NCBI RefSeq assembly: GCF_033597815.2 | Contig: NZ_CP166245.1 | Span: forward strand, 2,418,001-2,482,000 | Source of the DNA: Staphylococcus sp. KG4-3 | Lineage (GTDB): Bacteria > Bacillota > Bacilli > Staphylococcales > Staphylococcaceae | Reading direction: 5' to 3' | DNA length: 64,000 nt | Shown: one piece after another, positions 45,674 through 54,794 of the stretch | Numbering within the stretch: the first letter of the stretch is position 1 | Layout of the letters: each line of letters opens with the position of its first letter | The notes under the pieces: generated by a model | Told to the model about the DNA's origin: nothing | What the model saw: only the letters and a program-made list of their open reading frames with translations | Databases searched by the model: none | Made by a program: the position numbers and the translations under genes

Positions 45674-47011
45674 ATGAACAAATCAGAACGACTTATCAAT
45701 GAAGATAGTAAATACTTTGCTAAGCCAGGAAGAATTAAATATTATCCATTAGCTATCTCGCATGGCTATGGTGCAACACTCGTAGACGTTGAAGGAAAAA
45801 CATATATTGACCTGCTATCTAGTGCAAGTTCTCAAAATGTTGGTCATGCACCTAAACAGGTTACTGATGCTATCAAAGCACAAGTTGATCAATTCATACA
45901 TTACACTCCTGCATACATGTATCATGAGCCTTTAGTCAAATTAGCTAAAAAAATATGTGAAATTGCACCAGGTGCCTATGAGAAACGTGCACTTTTCGGC
46001 CTTTCGGGATCAGATGCAAATGACGGCATCGTTAAATTAGCTCGCGCATATACAGGAAGACCTTATATTATTAGTTTTATCAATGCTTATCATGGTTCTA
46101 CATATGGATCACTTTCTATGTCTGCAATCAGTTTAAATATGCGTAAACATTATGGTCCAATGCTACCAGGTTTCTATCACATTCCTTTTCCAGATAATTA
46201 TCGCGGTATGTTTGAGCATCAAAATCCAAATACAGTAGAAGAATATCTTGCTCCACTTAAAGAAATGTTCGAAAAGTATGTACCAGCCGACGAAGTAGCT
46301 TGTATCATGATTGAAACTATCCAAGGCGATGGCGGTTTACTTGAACCCGTAGACGGTTACTTTGAAGCCTTACAAGAGTTATGCCAAACACACGGTATAT
46401 TATTGGCTGTGGATGATATCCAACAAGGGTTAGGACGAACAGGTTGTTGGAGTTCCGTATCGCATTATAATATTGAACCTGATCTTATTACATTTGGTAA
46501 ATCACTGGCAGGTGGTCTACCAATGTCCGCCATTGTTGGGCGTTCAGAAATCATGGACTATTTAGACGCCCCAGCTCATTTATTTACTACTGGTGCTAAT
46601 CCGGTAAGTTGTGAAGCTGCGTTAGCTACAATTTCTATGATTGAAGATCAAGGACTATTGCAGGCTAGTACTGATAAAGGATATTACGTTCGTGAACGCC
46701 TGAATCAATGGCCTGAAAAATATAAATCTGTCGGAAATGTCAGAGGTAAAGGGCTCTCTATTGGTATCGATATTGTGTCAGATAAAATTAAAAAAGTGCG
46801 CAATCCTGAAGCAGCTTTAAAGATTTGTAATCGTTGTTTTGACAATGGTGTCGTCATCATTGCTGTTGCTGGAAATGTACTGCGTTTCCAACCACCATTA
46901 GTCATAACTTATGATCAGTTAGATACTGCTTTAAATGTGCTAGAAGCTGCAATTCAAGACTTGGAAAAAGGCCAATTAGCAAACTACGATATAGCAGGCC
47001 AAGGTTGGTAA
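45674..47011 (+). CDS. Class III PLP aminotransferase (4-aminobutyrate-aminotransferase-like)
   Basis: 445-residue fold-type I enzyme. Motifs: GSDANDGIVKLARAY (PLP phosphate loop, about 114), FINAYHGSTYGSLSMS (about 137), VDDIQQGLGRTG (Asp to PLP N1, about 248), and Schiff-base Lys in FGKSLAGGLPMSAIVG (about 276). Closest to GABA/ornithine/acetylornithine-type aminotransferases, but substrate is open. Start is ATG 45674, ten bases after GGGAGG; the in-frame ATG at 45656 overlaps that site. Faces the cap operon. Confidence 0.82.
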   Translation: MNKSERLINEDSKYFAKPGRIKYYPLAISHGYGATLVDVEGKTYIDLLSSASSQNVGHAPKQVTDAIKAQVDQFIHYTPAYMYHEPLVKLAKKICEIAPGAYEKRALFGLSGSDANDGIVKLARAYTGRPYIISFINAYHGSTYGSLSMSAISLNMRKHYGPMLPGFYHIPFPDNYRGMFEHQNPNTVEEYLAPLKEMFEKYVPADEVACIMIETIQGDGGLLEPVDGYFEALQELCQTHGILLAVDDIQQGLGRTGCWSSVSHYNIEPDLITFGKSLAGGLPMSAIVGRSEIMDYLDAPAHLFTTGANPVSCEAALATISMIEDQGLLQASTDKGYYVRERLNQWPEKYKSVGNVRGKGLSIGIDIVSDKIKKVRNPEAALKICNRCFDNGVVIIAVAGNVLRFQPPLVITYDQLDTALNVLEAAIQDLEKGQLANYDIAGQGW

Positions 47012-47037
47012 AACAACTTACTTAATCATTTAGTAAA

Positions 47038-47074
47038 AAACGGGTAGATATCTCAAACTGATATCTATCCGTTT
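47038..47074. terminator. Bidirectional terminator
   Basis: AAACGGGTAGATATC / GATATCTATCCGTTT (one G-T pair), 7-base loop, followed by TCTTTTG. Between the aminotransferase and capD. Confidence 0.88.
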
Positions 47075-47123
47075 TCTTTTGTTGTTGATGTTATATAAAA
47101 TTTCTATCTTACCCCTTTATTTA

Positions 47124-48716
47124 CTATCTATTACCGACATCGTGTCCAATTTCAACAGTTTTATTATTCTTGTTGTAAAGTGCGGCTTGGACACTGCCAA
47201 AGTTAGGATCATTACGTTTTTCTTCAATCTGAAAACCTAAACTTTTGAATATATCTATATCTTGTTTACTTGTAGCATTTTCATAAAAAATTTGTCCCCC
47301 ATCATTATAAAAACGTGGCTTATCTATCGATTCTTGTAGAGTACCATCACCTCTTAAATAATCTACCAACACTTCATTCAATGTGGTTGGTATCTTGTTA
47401 CCTCCTGGCGTTCCTATACCCATGTAATAATCAGGGCCTACTACAATACTTGGTGCTGTAAACGACCTTGGCTCTTTATGCTTCCCACCATAGTTCGGAC
47501 TTGCCGGATTAGATGAAAAGTTGTTTAATGAGTTATTCATATAGAATCCCTCTTTCATAAATTTACCGGAACCAAAGAAACTTGCTAAAGTATTGGTAGT
47601 ACTTGTTAACTTACCGTTTTTATCTATAACTACAAAATGTGTAGTACTTGTATTGTCCACATTATTTGTATTGAAATTACTATTAAAATTAACCTCGTTT
47701 AATTTTCCTAATATATAATCTTGAGATAAGTATTCATCGTAGTCTTCATCTTGACCATTAATAATATCTCTATTTCTATACATCAATGCTCTAGACTTTA
47801 ACATACCTGTAATATAATCTAATCGGTTATCAGGGGTTGTATCATTACCTGTTGCTTCATCAATTTCTAAACCTTGTAGCATTAGCGTTCCACCTAACGG
47901 ATTAGATGCAGAATATACTTTATTATTTAGGTAATCTGTACTTACCGGTTCCTTTTTCTCTGTTTTGTAACTTGTAAAATCTTTTTCATTAACTTCATCA
48001 TCCACTTGCTTAGAAACACTTTTACCTACTTTCTCATAAAAGTATTCCGGTCCATGATCTCTAATGCCTTTAATCGTTTTAGCTAAAGCTGGTTGTTTTA
48101 CAACGTCACCTTCTCTTTTCGTCTGGCCACTATCAAAAAATGGGGAGTTACGATCAATATCTGAGCCATAAAGTTTTAAACTACGTTCCAGTTCTGAATC
48201 CACTTCAAAACCATCCTCAGCTAAAGGTATAACATAGTCTAATATTTTCTGTTCCTCCATCTTGCCTCCTTCGTTATGTGCATCGTGTAAACCACGAACA
48301 AATCCAGGTGTACCTATCTCGTCTTTTTGTTTAAAGTCAAAAGATGATATGTCTTTGTATTGCCATTGCTTTGGTGCAACGTTTTCTTGGCCATCATAAG
48401 CTAACATTGCGCCACCACCACCTAAACCGGATGAATGAGGCTCTGTTATTGCAAGTGCATAAGAAACACCTACAGATGCATCTATCGCATTACCGCCGTC
48501 TTGCAATATTTTTTCCCCAACCCGCGTTGCGATTGGATTGTTTGAAGCAACACCGTAATTTTTGTCGGAAAGATCCTGGGCATGATCTGCTATTTTATTC
48601 TCATATAATTCATCTTTATTATAATTATCTTTTTTAGTTATCATAAAAAAGCCAAAAGATATGATAATTGTAAGGAGTAATATTACGATGAGCGTTTTTT
48701 TATTATAAATACTCAT
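47124..48716 (-). CDS. capD: Gamma-glutamyltransferase CapD (capsule anchoring)
   Basis: Ggt-family N-terminal-nucleophile enzyme, 530 residues, near B. anthracis CapD (528). N-terminal membrane anchor/signal at about 9-26. The autoprocessing Thr is in NTSTTHFVVID (about residue 349), with GGTLMLQGL and TPGGNKIPTT downstream. In B. anthracis CapD cuts poly-gamma-glutamate and links it to peptidoglycan. Here it ends the leftward capB-C-A-E-D operon; its ribosome binding site overlaps the capE stop. It decides that the polymer stays wall-bound rather than being released. Confidence 0.92.
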   Translation of the reverse strand: MSIYNKKTLIVILLLTIIISFGFFMITKKDNYNKDELYENKIADHAQDLSDKNYGVASNNPIATRVGEKILQDGGNAIDASVGVSYALAITEPHSSGLGGGGAMLAYDGQENVAPKQWQYKDISSFDFKQKDEIGTPGFVRGLHDAHNEGGKMEEQKILDYVIPLAEDGFEVDSELERSLKLYGSDIDRNSPFFDSGQTKREGDVVKQPALAKTIKGIRDHGPEYFYEKVGKSVSKQVDDEVNEKDFTSYKTEKKEPVSTDYLNNKVYSASNPLGGTLMLQGLEIDEATGNDTTPDNRLDYITGMLKSRALMYRNRDIINGQDEDYDEYLSQDYILGKLNEVNFNSNFNTNNVDNTSTTHFVVIDKNGKLTSTTNTLASFFGSGKFMKEGFYMNNSLNNFSSNPASPNYGGKHKEPRSFTAPSIVVGPDYYMGIGTPGGNKIPTTLNEVLVDYLRGDGTLQESIDKPRFYNDGGQIFYENATSKQDIDIFKSLGFQIEEKRNDPNFGSVQAALYNKNNKTVEIGHDVGNR

Positions 48717-48718
48717 AC

Positions 48719-48877
48719 TTAAGCTCCTTTAGAAAGATATTGATGATGAGAAGTTTTCAATTCATTTAGTTCATATTGATCTAATCCTTCGTTCGCTCTC
48801 GCGAAAACAATTAATAGTAAAACAACCAATACAACTGAAACAACTGTTATACTTACCCAATGTTTTTTAATGTTCAT
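48719..48877 (-). CDS. capE: Small capsule protein CapE/PgsE-like
   Basis: 52-residue protein reading MNIKKHWVSITVVSVVLVV at its start: one membrane helix at about 8-25, then a polar tail ending HHQYLSKGA. The position between capA and capD, the size and one-helix layout match PgsE (Bacillus, 55 residues) / CapE, needed for polymer synthesis. Start ATG at 48877, 9 bases after GGAGG, overlaps the end of capA by 11 bases; its stop overlaps the capD ribosome binding site. Identity is by position and topology. Confidence 0.82.
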   Translation of the reverse strand: MNIKKHWVSITVVSVVLVVLLLIVFARANEGLDQYELNELKTSHHQYLSKGA

Positions 48878-49937
48878 AAACGTAACCTCCATTCTCTTTT
48901 TTAAAATTTATGTCTTTGCCTTCAATATTATTAAGTAACTTGATTTCTTCTACTTTACTTGGTTTAGATTTAGTGATTTGTCCACCTTGTGACTTAATTG
49001 GCGTCACCGTAAATTGAGACTGGTCACCGTTCCAATTTTGTTGCACTGCTAAACCTTGTTTGTTTTTAGATAAAAAATCTTCTGATGTTACATTGCCTAA
49101 ACTGTAAAAGATACTGGTGTCTTTGTATTTTTCTATTTCTTGTACTACCGAGTTATGACCAATTATCACATCAGCACCCGCATCAGCTAACGAATGCGCG
49201 TATTCTCTTTGCCTAGTAGTAACTGATCGTTCATCTGTGATACCCCAATCAACGTTAACAACTACATAATCATTGTTTTCTTTAAGTTTTTTAATTAATG
49301 GGATATAAATGTTTGGCTCCAAACTAACTGATGTCGTATTTTTTAATGTATCTGTATAGTCTGATTCAACATCAGTAAAAGATACATTAGCTATTTTTTT
49401 ATTTTTAACCGTTTGTTGTACTGTTTTACTATTGATAGCATTGGAGCCATTTCCAGTTAAATAATTATAGCCTGACTGAGCTTCTACTGATTTCATTAAG
49501 TCTCTCGCAGTTACATTGTCTGTAACTTGGTTGATAAGATTTAAGCTTTTAATATTCAAATCTCTTAAAAACATTACATTTTCTAAGTTTTTATTGATAT
49601 TTTTTTTTCTATCATCTGAGAATTTCGATACTTTTAAACTTGCTGTAGAATAATCACTCCCTTTTAAAATTGGCTTAATAGCACTAAAAGCTTCGCTAAT
49701 ATTATTCTTCCTGATGTGGTTATTTAATTCGACATTTCCTAAATATGTCATTCTTATATCACCTTGACCTTTATTCATAGCTTTAACGGGTTCAATTTTT
49801 TGTGATGTCATGACAAATACTAAAAGTACAATAGCGATAATTAAAATAATGCTAGTGTAAATTGTATTTCTTTTCTTATGTCGTTTAGTCCACTTGAGTA
49901 TGCGTTCTTCTATTGAAAATCTTTTAGAATTCTTCAT
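48867..49937 (-). CDS. capA: Poly-gamma-glutamate synthesis protein CapA/PgsA
   Basis: 356 residues with an N-terminal membrane anchor (about 24-45) and an extracytoplasmic calcineurin-like CapA domain: MTYLGNVELN (about 64), VVVNVDWGITDE (about 225), DAGADVIIGHNSVVQEIEKYKDTSIFYSLGN (about 252-283). The family's metal residues are partly altered (e.g. DWGI instead of HWG-E). Takes part in polymer elongation or export with CapB and CapC. 14 bases after capC. Confidence 0.9.
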   Translation of the reverse strand: MKNSKRFSIEERILKWTKRHKKRNTIYTSIILIIAIVLLVFVMTSQKIEPVKAMNKGQGDIRMTYLGNVELNNHIRKNNISEAFSAIKPILKGSDYSTASLKVSKFSDDRKKNINKNLENVMFLRDLNIKSLNLINQVTDNVTARDLMKSVEAQSGYNYLTGNGSNAINSKTVQQTVKNKKIANVSFTDVESDYTDTLKNTTSVSLEPNIYIPLIKKLKENNDYVVVNVDWGITDERSVTTRQREYAHSLADAGADVIIGHNSVVQEIEKYKDTSIFYSLGNVTSEDFLSKNKQGLAVQQNWNGDQSQFTVTPIKSQGGQITKSKPSKVEEIKLLNNIEGKDINFKKENGGYVYEH

Positions 49938-49951
49938 ATATATGCTCCTTA

Positions 49952-50404
49952 CTAGTTGATAAAGCTATAAAAGAATAAAATGACATAAGTGATACATGTT
50001 AAAAGCATACAAGTTGATAAAGTAATAATGACACCTTGCTTTTGAATCGTGTTTGCTATAATGCCTGGTATAACGACACCTATGCCCGACATTTCGACCA
50101 TCTCGAATGGTGTCACTGGATATATTAAGTCAAAAACAAATTTCAAAACCATTCCAGTCAAGATCATGGCTGCAAATTTCCTTCGGCCATATAATATAAC
50201 AATCCGACTTATACCATGATTTACGATAAAGTATGTAATACAACTAATGATGAGTACAGATAATAGCATAATTGGTTGATCAAAAATTAAAGCTAAATAT
50301 CCAGGTACTACTAATCCAGCTGGACTAATACCAAATTTTTCAGCGAAGATTAAACTTAATACAATGCCCACAAATAATGAAAAATATAATTCTGAACCTA
50401 TCAT
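49952..50404 (-). CDS. capC: Poly-gamma-glutamate synthesis membrane protein CapC/PgsC
   Basis: 150-residue membrane protein with about four to five helices; the N-terminus SELYFSLFVGIVLSLIFAEKFGISPAGLVVPGYLAL is characteristic of PgsC/CapC. Forms the synthase with CapB. Its ATG starts one base after the capB stop, showing coupled translation. Confidence 0.93.
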   Translation of the reverse strand: MIGSELYFSLFVGIVLSLIFAEKFGISPAGLVVPGYLALIFDQPIMLLSVLIISCITYFIVNHGISRIVILYGRRKFAAMILTGMVLKFVFDLIYPVTPFEMVEMSGIGVVIPGIIANTIQKQGVIITLSTCMLLTCITYVILFFYSFIN

Positions 50405-50405
50405 A

Positions 50406-51563
50406 TTATTTGATCCCTTCTATATACTGCGCTATTTGTTTACCTGGTCCATGGATATTACCCACGCAAAATATCAATGAGTTTTGAGACTCTTGGTATA
50501 ACGCTTGCTCTATTTCTTTTATATCTCTACCTTCAAAATTCAAATACTTTTTATCCGGTTGTCCTTTCATTACTTCAGTAACCATTTGCGTACTCTTACC
50601 AGTACAAATCAATGTGTCAAAATCAACTTCAGTAATAAAGTCCTCAGCAAACTGCCGTGTTCTATCGACCCTATCAGAACGACAATTCAAGATAATAACT
50701 ATTTTCTTATATGGATAGTTATAACTTTCTACCTTATTTAATATTGCCTTAGTCGATTTCGGTTCATTAGCAGCGAACGCATTGACATAAACATTAGTTG
50801 ACTGATTAGCATCAAAGTATTTAACCTCAACGGCTCCAACATCTGGTGGCGCATTCAGCATACCTTTTAATGCGATTTCTCTATCAATACCAAGTGCTTC
50901 TGCAACACCCATTGCAATAGCTACATTGTCAGGGAACACAATGTAACCAAATTTCCTTAAATACGATTCTGGCACTTCTTCCTTATCTACAACGATAAGC
51001 TTCGTCTTACGCCTTTTTGCTACTTTAGCAAAAAAGTCTGTATAATCATCTTTCATAACAACAAGATGTCCTCTATAAGGAATAGTTGCTGTAAAAGCCT
51101 CCGCCACTTCATTTAACGTTGGTCCAAGAACATCCATATGATCTTCCATTACGTTGACGATGACTCCTATATTAGCTTTTACAAGATCTTTCTGGAACGT
51201 AATTTGATAATCGGGATTCACAGCCATGCATTCATTAACTAAAGCGTTGGCTTTTTGTTTAACAACTTTCCTGATAATATCACGCTGTTCTCCAATATTA
51301 GCTCCTTGTGGTTTTCTATAAACTGGATATTCCCTAGGTGTAAACCAATACATCATACGCGCATCTGTACCTGTTGTTTTGCCAATAACGCGATAGTTAT
51401 CCTCACGTAAAGTACTGTAAATCAATCTAGTTATAGTAGATTTACCTCTAATACCATTTATATTGATACGTATAGGAATCTTTTCTAATCTGTTAGAATG
51501 CCTTTTCTTTTCAACAATACCTAACCAAAGAATAACCCCGATACAAATTATGATTAGTAGCAA
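50406..51563 (-). CDS. capB: Poly-gamma-glutamate synthase CapB/PgsB
   Basis: 385-residue amide ligase related to Mur ligases that polymerises glutamate with ATP. The P-loop is NGIRGKSTITRLIYS (about 34-48); further motifs are GTDARMMYW, VNECMAVNPDYQ (about 108) and NVMEDHMDVLGP (about 137). Begins with a membrane helix (LLIIICIGVILWLGI). First gene of the leftward cap operon; starts at TTG 51563, seven bases after AGAGGG. S. epidermidis uses the homologous capBCAD for immune evasion and salt tolerance. Confidence 0.94.
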   Translation of the reverse strand: MLLIIICIGVILWLGIVEKKRHSNRLEKIPIRININGIRGKSTITRLIYSTLREDNYRVIGKTTGTDARMMYWFTPREYPVYRKPQGANIGEQRDIIRKVVKQKANALVNECMAVNPDYQITFQKDLVKANIGVIVNVMEDHMDVLGPTLNEVAEAFTATIPYRGHLVVMKDDYTDFFAKVAKRRKTKLIVVDKEEVPESYLRKFGYIVFPDNVAIAMGVAEALGIDREIALKGMLNAPPDVGAVEVKYFDANQSTNVYVNAFAANEPKSTKAILNKVESYNYPYKKIVIILNCRSDRVDRTRQFAEDFITEVDFDTLICTGKSTQMVTEVMKGQPDKKYLNFEGRDIKEIEQALYQESQNSLIFCVGNIHGPGKQIAQYIEGIK

Positions 51564-51979
51564 ATTTTATCCCTCTTTTCAACAACCTATTTAATTTTAT
51601 GTATTCAAAATAGCTAGAATTTCAATATTATTAAATGATATGTCTAATCTACTGCTATCTTTTGATAATGACATGCTATCATGCAGTTATTGATTTAGTT
51701 TAAATAGTTTGAATTATCTATTAATAATTTGTAAATCTGAGTTTACAATTCATCTGTAAAAAAAATAAATACACTTATGAATCCTTACGCAAAAGCTTTT
51801 TGTTGATTCTTACATATGTTTTATTTTTATATGAATAATTTTAATGTTTTTTATTCATCTAAGAATTTATAACGAAAATAAATAAATATATTATTTACCT
51901 CAATTTTACATAGCATTAAAATTTACATGTTATCTTATATGTGTAAGGGACAACTGATACAAATTTTAGGAGGTAGTTT
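51564..51979. other. Divergent gap capB / one-TM protein
   Basis: 415 bases, AT-rich, no gene seen. Holds the cap promoter region, a 7-6-7 dyad at 51729-51748 and an imperfect dyad CATGCTATCATG at 51671-51682. No familiar operator recognised. Confidence 0.4.
51729..51748. promoter_or_regulatory. Dyad upstream of the cap operon
   Basis: TTGTAAA / TTTACAA around six bases. About 165 bases before capB. It could be an operator for the cap promoter; regulator unknown. Confidence 0.35.
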
Positions 51980-52294
51980 ATGAGTAAATCAGTCAAATTG
52001 GTGGTTTCAATATATCTTGCTATTGTAGCGATTATTTGTTGCGCTTATCTGGTTATGCTTTTAGTAGGAAGTTTTCAAGGTAATGATATGAGAGGCGCTG
52101 TGTTAGATTCTGATAACACTAAAAATATTGAAAACGTAGACTATATCAACAACAGTTCCCAATCTTCTGAGTTAAAAACTACTGAATCTAGTGATATACC
52201 TCAAGGTTCACAATCTAGTAACGATTACAAATTAAATAATGTATCTTCATTGAAAGATGATAAGCATCATACATGGACTTTAGAACAAAGTTGA
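51980..52294 (+). CDS. One-TM protein with polar Ser/Asn-rich tail, unknown
   Basis: 104 residues: short positive N-terminus, a strong membrane helix (about 8-31, VVSIYLAIVAIICCAYLVMLLVG split here), then a hydrophilic tail rich in Ser, Asn, Asp and Lys (residues 35-104). This looks like a membrane-anchored extracytoplasmic or cytosolic tail without domain. A strong AGGAGGTAG site lies before the ATG, so it is likely real. Divergent from the cap operon. I do not recognise the family. Confidence 0.65.
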   Translation: MSKSVKLVVSIYLAIVAIICCAYLVMLLVGSFQGNDMRGAVLDSDNTKNIENVDYINNSSQSSELKTTESSDIPQGSQSSNDYKLNNVSSLKDDKHHTWTLEQS

Positions 52295-52295
52295 T

Positions 52296-52317
52296 AAAAA
52301 ATCATGTATGATTTTTT
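52296..52317 (+). terminator. Terminator of the one-TM protein gene
   Basis: AAAAAATCAT / ATGATTTTTT with a very short loop immediately after the stop codon, ending in six Ts. Confidence 0.6.
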
Positions 52318-52478
52318 ATATTTAATAAGTTCTATCATTTTATTAATATATATTACAAAGCATTGTCCTCCAAATTTTCTTTACGTTAAATTCAACCCTT
52401 TTAGTTACAATTCTTCAATTTTATTAGCTATACTTAAATTGTCTGAATTTTATATTTATTGAAAAGGGGTTTTTAATT

Positions 52479-53636
52479 ATGAGTAAATTTACAGATAGTG
52501 AAAAGGTTCAAATTTTGGAGGATTTAGTGACAATCAAATCCGTAAATGACCATGAAATGCAAGTTTGTGAATACTTAAAAGACTTATTATCCCAACACGG
52601 TATCGAATCAAAAATAATTAAAATCAATGATACGAGAGCCAACTTAGTTGCAGAGATTGGAACCGAAGGGCCTGTTTTAGGTATTTCTGGTCATATGGAT
52701 GTCGTATCTGAAGGCGATATTAATAAATGGACATTTGATCCATTTAAATTGACTGAAGTAGATGGCAAACTATATGGTCGTGGAGCAGCCGATATGAAAT
52801 CTGGATTAGCTGCTTTAGTATTAAGCATGATTGATATTCATGATAAAAACTTATTAGAATACGGGCGGATCAGACTATTAGCCACTGCAGGAGAAGAAAT
52901 TGTTGGTGAAGGGGCTAAAACTTTCCAACAAGAAGGTTACATGAAAGATGTAGAAGCACTAGTTATTGCAGAACCTTCACAAGATAGAATCATCTATGCA
53001 CATAAGGGTTCTATGGACATTCGCGTTATTTCAAGAGGAAAGGCTGCCCACAGCTCTATGCCACAATTAGGGTTTAATGCGATATCACCTTTAGTGAAAT
53101 TTGTATATAAAGCGGATGAAGGGTTCACGAAATTTGATAAAAATAATGATTTATTAGGTAACCCAATCATGAACGCTACAATTTTCAATGGTGGCAATCA
53201 AGTAAACTCTATACCAGAACATGCTGAATCTGAGTTTAACATTCGCACTATTCCAGAACATGACAATGACCAATTCATAACTTATTTCGACGAAATTTTA
53301 AAACAAGTTGAAACCGATAATACAGACATAGAAATTGATACGTATATGTCTAGACCTCCTGTTTATACTACCGGTAAAAATAGACTAGCGACACTAGCCC
53401 ATGATTTAGGATTAAAATATTTAAATACAGATTTACCTTACGAAGCATCGCCAGGAGTTACAGATGCTTCTGACTTATTAGTTGATAAAGATGAAGATTT
53501 TTCATTTATCATGTACGGCCCTGGCCTAGTAAGTCAGGCACATCAAGTAGACGAATATGTTGAAAAAGATAGCTACTTCAAATTCATTGATTTATACACA
53601 GAATTTTTCCCTACTTACTTAAAAAATCTAAAATAA
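52479..53636 (+). CDS. ArgE/DapE-family M20 deacylase (copy 2)
   Basis: 385-residue zinc enzyme, paralogue of the one at 31133-32302. Same motifs: SGHMDVVSEGD (about 73), GRGAADMKSGLAAL (about 101), TAGEEIVGEGA (about 134), HKGSMDIRV, and AHQVDEYV at the end (last ligand His about 357). The two share most of the core, e.g. SMPxLGFNAIxPLV and GGxQVNSIPEyAES. Start ATG after AAAAGGGG. Substrate uncertain. Confidence 0.87.
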   Translation: MSKFTDSEKVQILEDLVTIKSVNDHEMQVCEYLKDLLSQHGIESKIIKINDTRANLVAEIGTEGPVLGISGHMDVVSEGDINKWTFDPFKLTEVDGKLYGRGAADMKSGLAALVLSMIDIHDKNLLEYGRIRLLATAGEEIVGEGAKTFQQEGYMKDVEALVIAEPSQDRIIYAHKGSMDIRVISRGKAAHSSMPQLGFNAISPLVKFVYKADEGFTKFDKNNDLLGNPIMNATIFNGGNQVNSIPEHAESEFNIRTIPEHDNDQFITYFDEILKQVETDNTDIEIDTYMSRPPVYTTGKNRLATLAHDLGLKYLNTDLPYEASPGVTDASDLLVDKDEDFSFIMYGPGLVSQAHQVDEYVEKDSYFKFIDLYTEFFPTYLKNLK

Positions 53637-53749
53637 AAATTATTTGTGATAATGGTCATGATAGAACGTTTTAAGATAAAGGTAATTACTCTAATTGTTA
53701 GCTGAAATAACTATTTATATAGTAGTAAATTAATCTTAATAAAGATAAC

Positions 53750-53792
53750 AAGGATGAGATAGCATTCAACTATTGTTTTCTATCTCACCCTT
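53750..53792. terminator. Bidirectional terminator
   Basis: AAGGATGAGATAG / CTATCTCACCCTT hairpin, then ATTTACG. Between the deacylase and the converging AraC regulator gene. Confidence 0.75.
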
Positions 53793-53809
53793 ATTTACGT
53801 TGCTTTATC

Positions 53810-54691
53810 TTATGACTGCAATTGGAACTTTTGATATTGTTTTGGAGTCATGCCATATGTGTCCTTAAATAATTTTATAAAATAACTCGTGGTAGAGAAT
53901 CCACATTGCATGGCAATATCTGTAATTGTATATTTTGCTTTATGATTTAACTGATAAATGCTAGCCTCTAGCCTTGTTTTTTGCAAATATTCAAATGGCG
54001 TTTGTTTAGTTGCCCTCTTAAATAACTTTATCGTTTCCGCTTCACTCATATGAATAACTCCACTTAGTTGTTGTAACGTTATTTTGTTTGAGTAATACTC
54101 GTGTATATATTCAATTATTTGTTTAACGCGACTATCAAAATTGTAAGTTAAATCATCTATATAGCCTGGCACGTGATGTAACAACCATTTAATAGCGCTA
54201 TAAAATTGTATTGTGATTTCAAGCTGATACAAGTCTTCTTGCTTTTCATAAATCATACCTGTATATTCAATTATTTCTAAAAGTACTCGTTGCTGCTTAT
54301 GATCAAATGATAAATATATATATGGAACTTGGTTTGTTAACTCAATAATATAATTTACATATTTATACTCAATAAAGTTTGTAATGCTAGGTTGCTCAAT
54401 ATTCCAGCAATAAAACGTACTGCCTTCAACGATATCGTGAACCTCATGCACAATATTGGCATTTATAAATATACCGTCTCTTTCCTTTAATATTATAGTA
54501 TTCTCAGCAATATTTATTTTTACTGTGCCGTTAATTACATAGACGAATTGTAAAGCATGATGCCAATGTAAAGGTATATGACCTAATAGTGTTTGGTTTA
54601 AAGTAGTACGTAGAATAACATGCTTCCATTGATAGTCTGGATATCTTATATATTCTTCTCTATTATTTCCTATGACCATTTCGTTATTCAT
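53810..54691 (-). CDS. AraC-family transcriptional regulator with cupin domain
   Basis: 293 residues. The N-terminal cupin (about 15-110; PLHWHHALQFVYVINGTVKI, residues about 40-59) probably binds a small effector. The C-terminal HTH pair spans about 190-290 (TLQQLSGVIHMSEAETIKLFKRATKQTPFEYLQ and ITDIAMQCGFSTTSYFIKLFKDTYGMTPKQYQ). It is divergent from a DMT-family permease gene, so that gene is the probable target. Dyads in the shared gap are candidate binding sites. Confidence 0.85.
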   Translation of the reverse strand: MNNEMVIGNNREEYIRYPDYQWKHVILRTTLNQTLLGHIPLHWHHALQFVYVINGTVKINIAENTIILKERDGIFINANIVHEVHDIVEGSTFYCWNIEQPSITNFIEYKYVNYIIELTNQVPYIYLSFDHKQQRVLLEIIEYTGMIYEKQEDLYQLEITIQFYSAIKWLLHHVPGYIDDLTYNFDSRVKQIIEYIHEYYSNKITLQQLSGVIHMSEAETIKLFKRATKQTPFEYLQKTRLEASIYQLNHKAKYTITDIAMQCGFSTTSYFIKLFKDTYGMTPKQYQKFQLQS

Positions 54692-54720
54692 GCAACGTCA
54701 CCTCAATATATTGATATTTT

Positions 54721-54740
54721 TAATACATTTTAATGTATTA
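54721..54740. promoter_or_regulatory. Perfect dyad in the AraC/DMT gap
   Basis: TAATACATTTTAATGTATTA: 8-4-8 perfect inverted repeat, followed four bases later by AAACTAT...ATAGTTT (54745-54766, 8-base spacer). Both lie within the 103-base gap between the two start codons. Confidence 0.45.
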
Positions 54741-54744
54741 TATC

Positions 54745-54766
54745 AAACTATTTTCATTTATAGTTT
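54745..54766. promoter_or_regulatory. Second dyad in the AraC/DMT gap
   Basis: AAACTAT / ATAGTTT with 8 bases between, next to the dyad at 54721-54740. Possible second half of a regulatory region. Confidence 0.35.
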
Positions 54767-54794
54767 AATATATTAATAATTATTAGGTGATATA

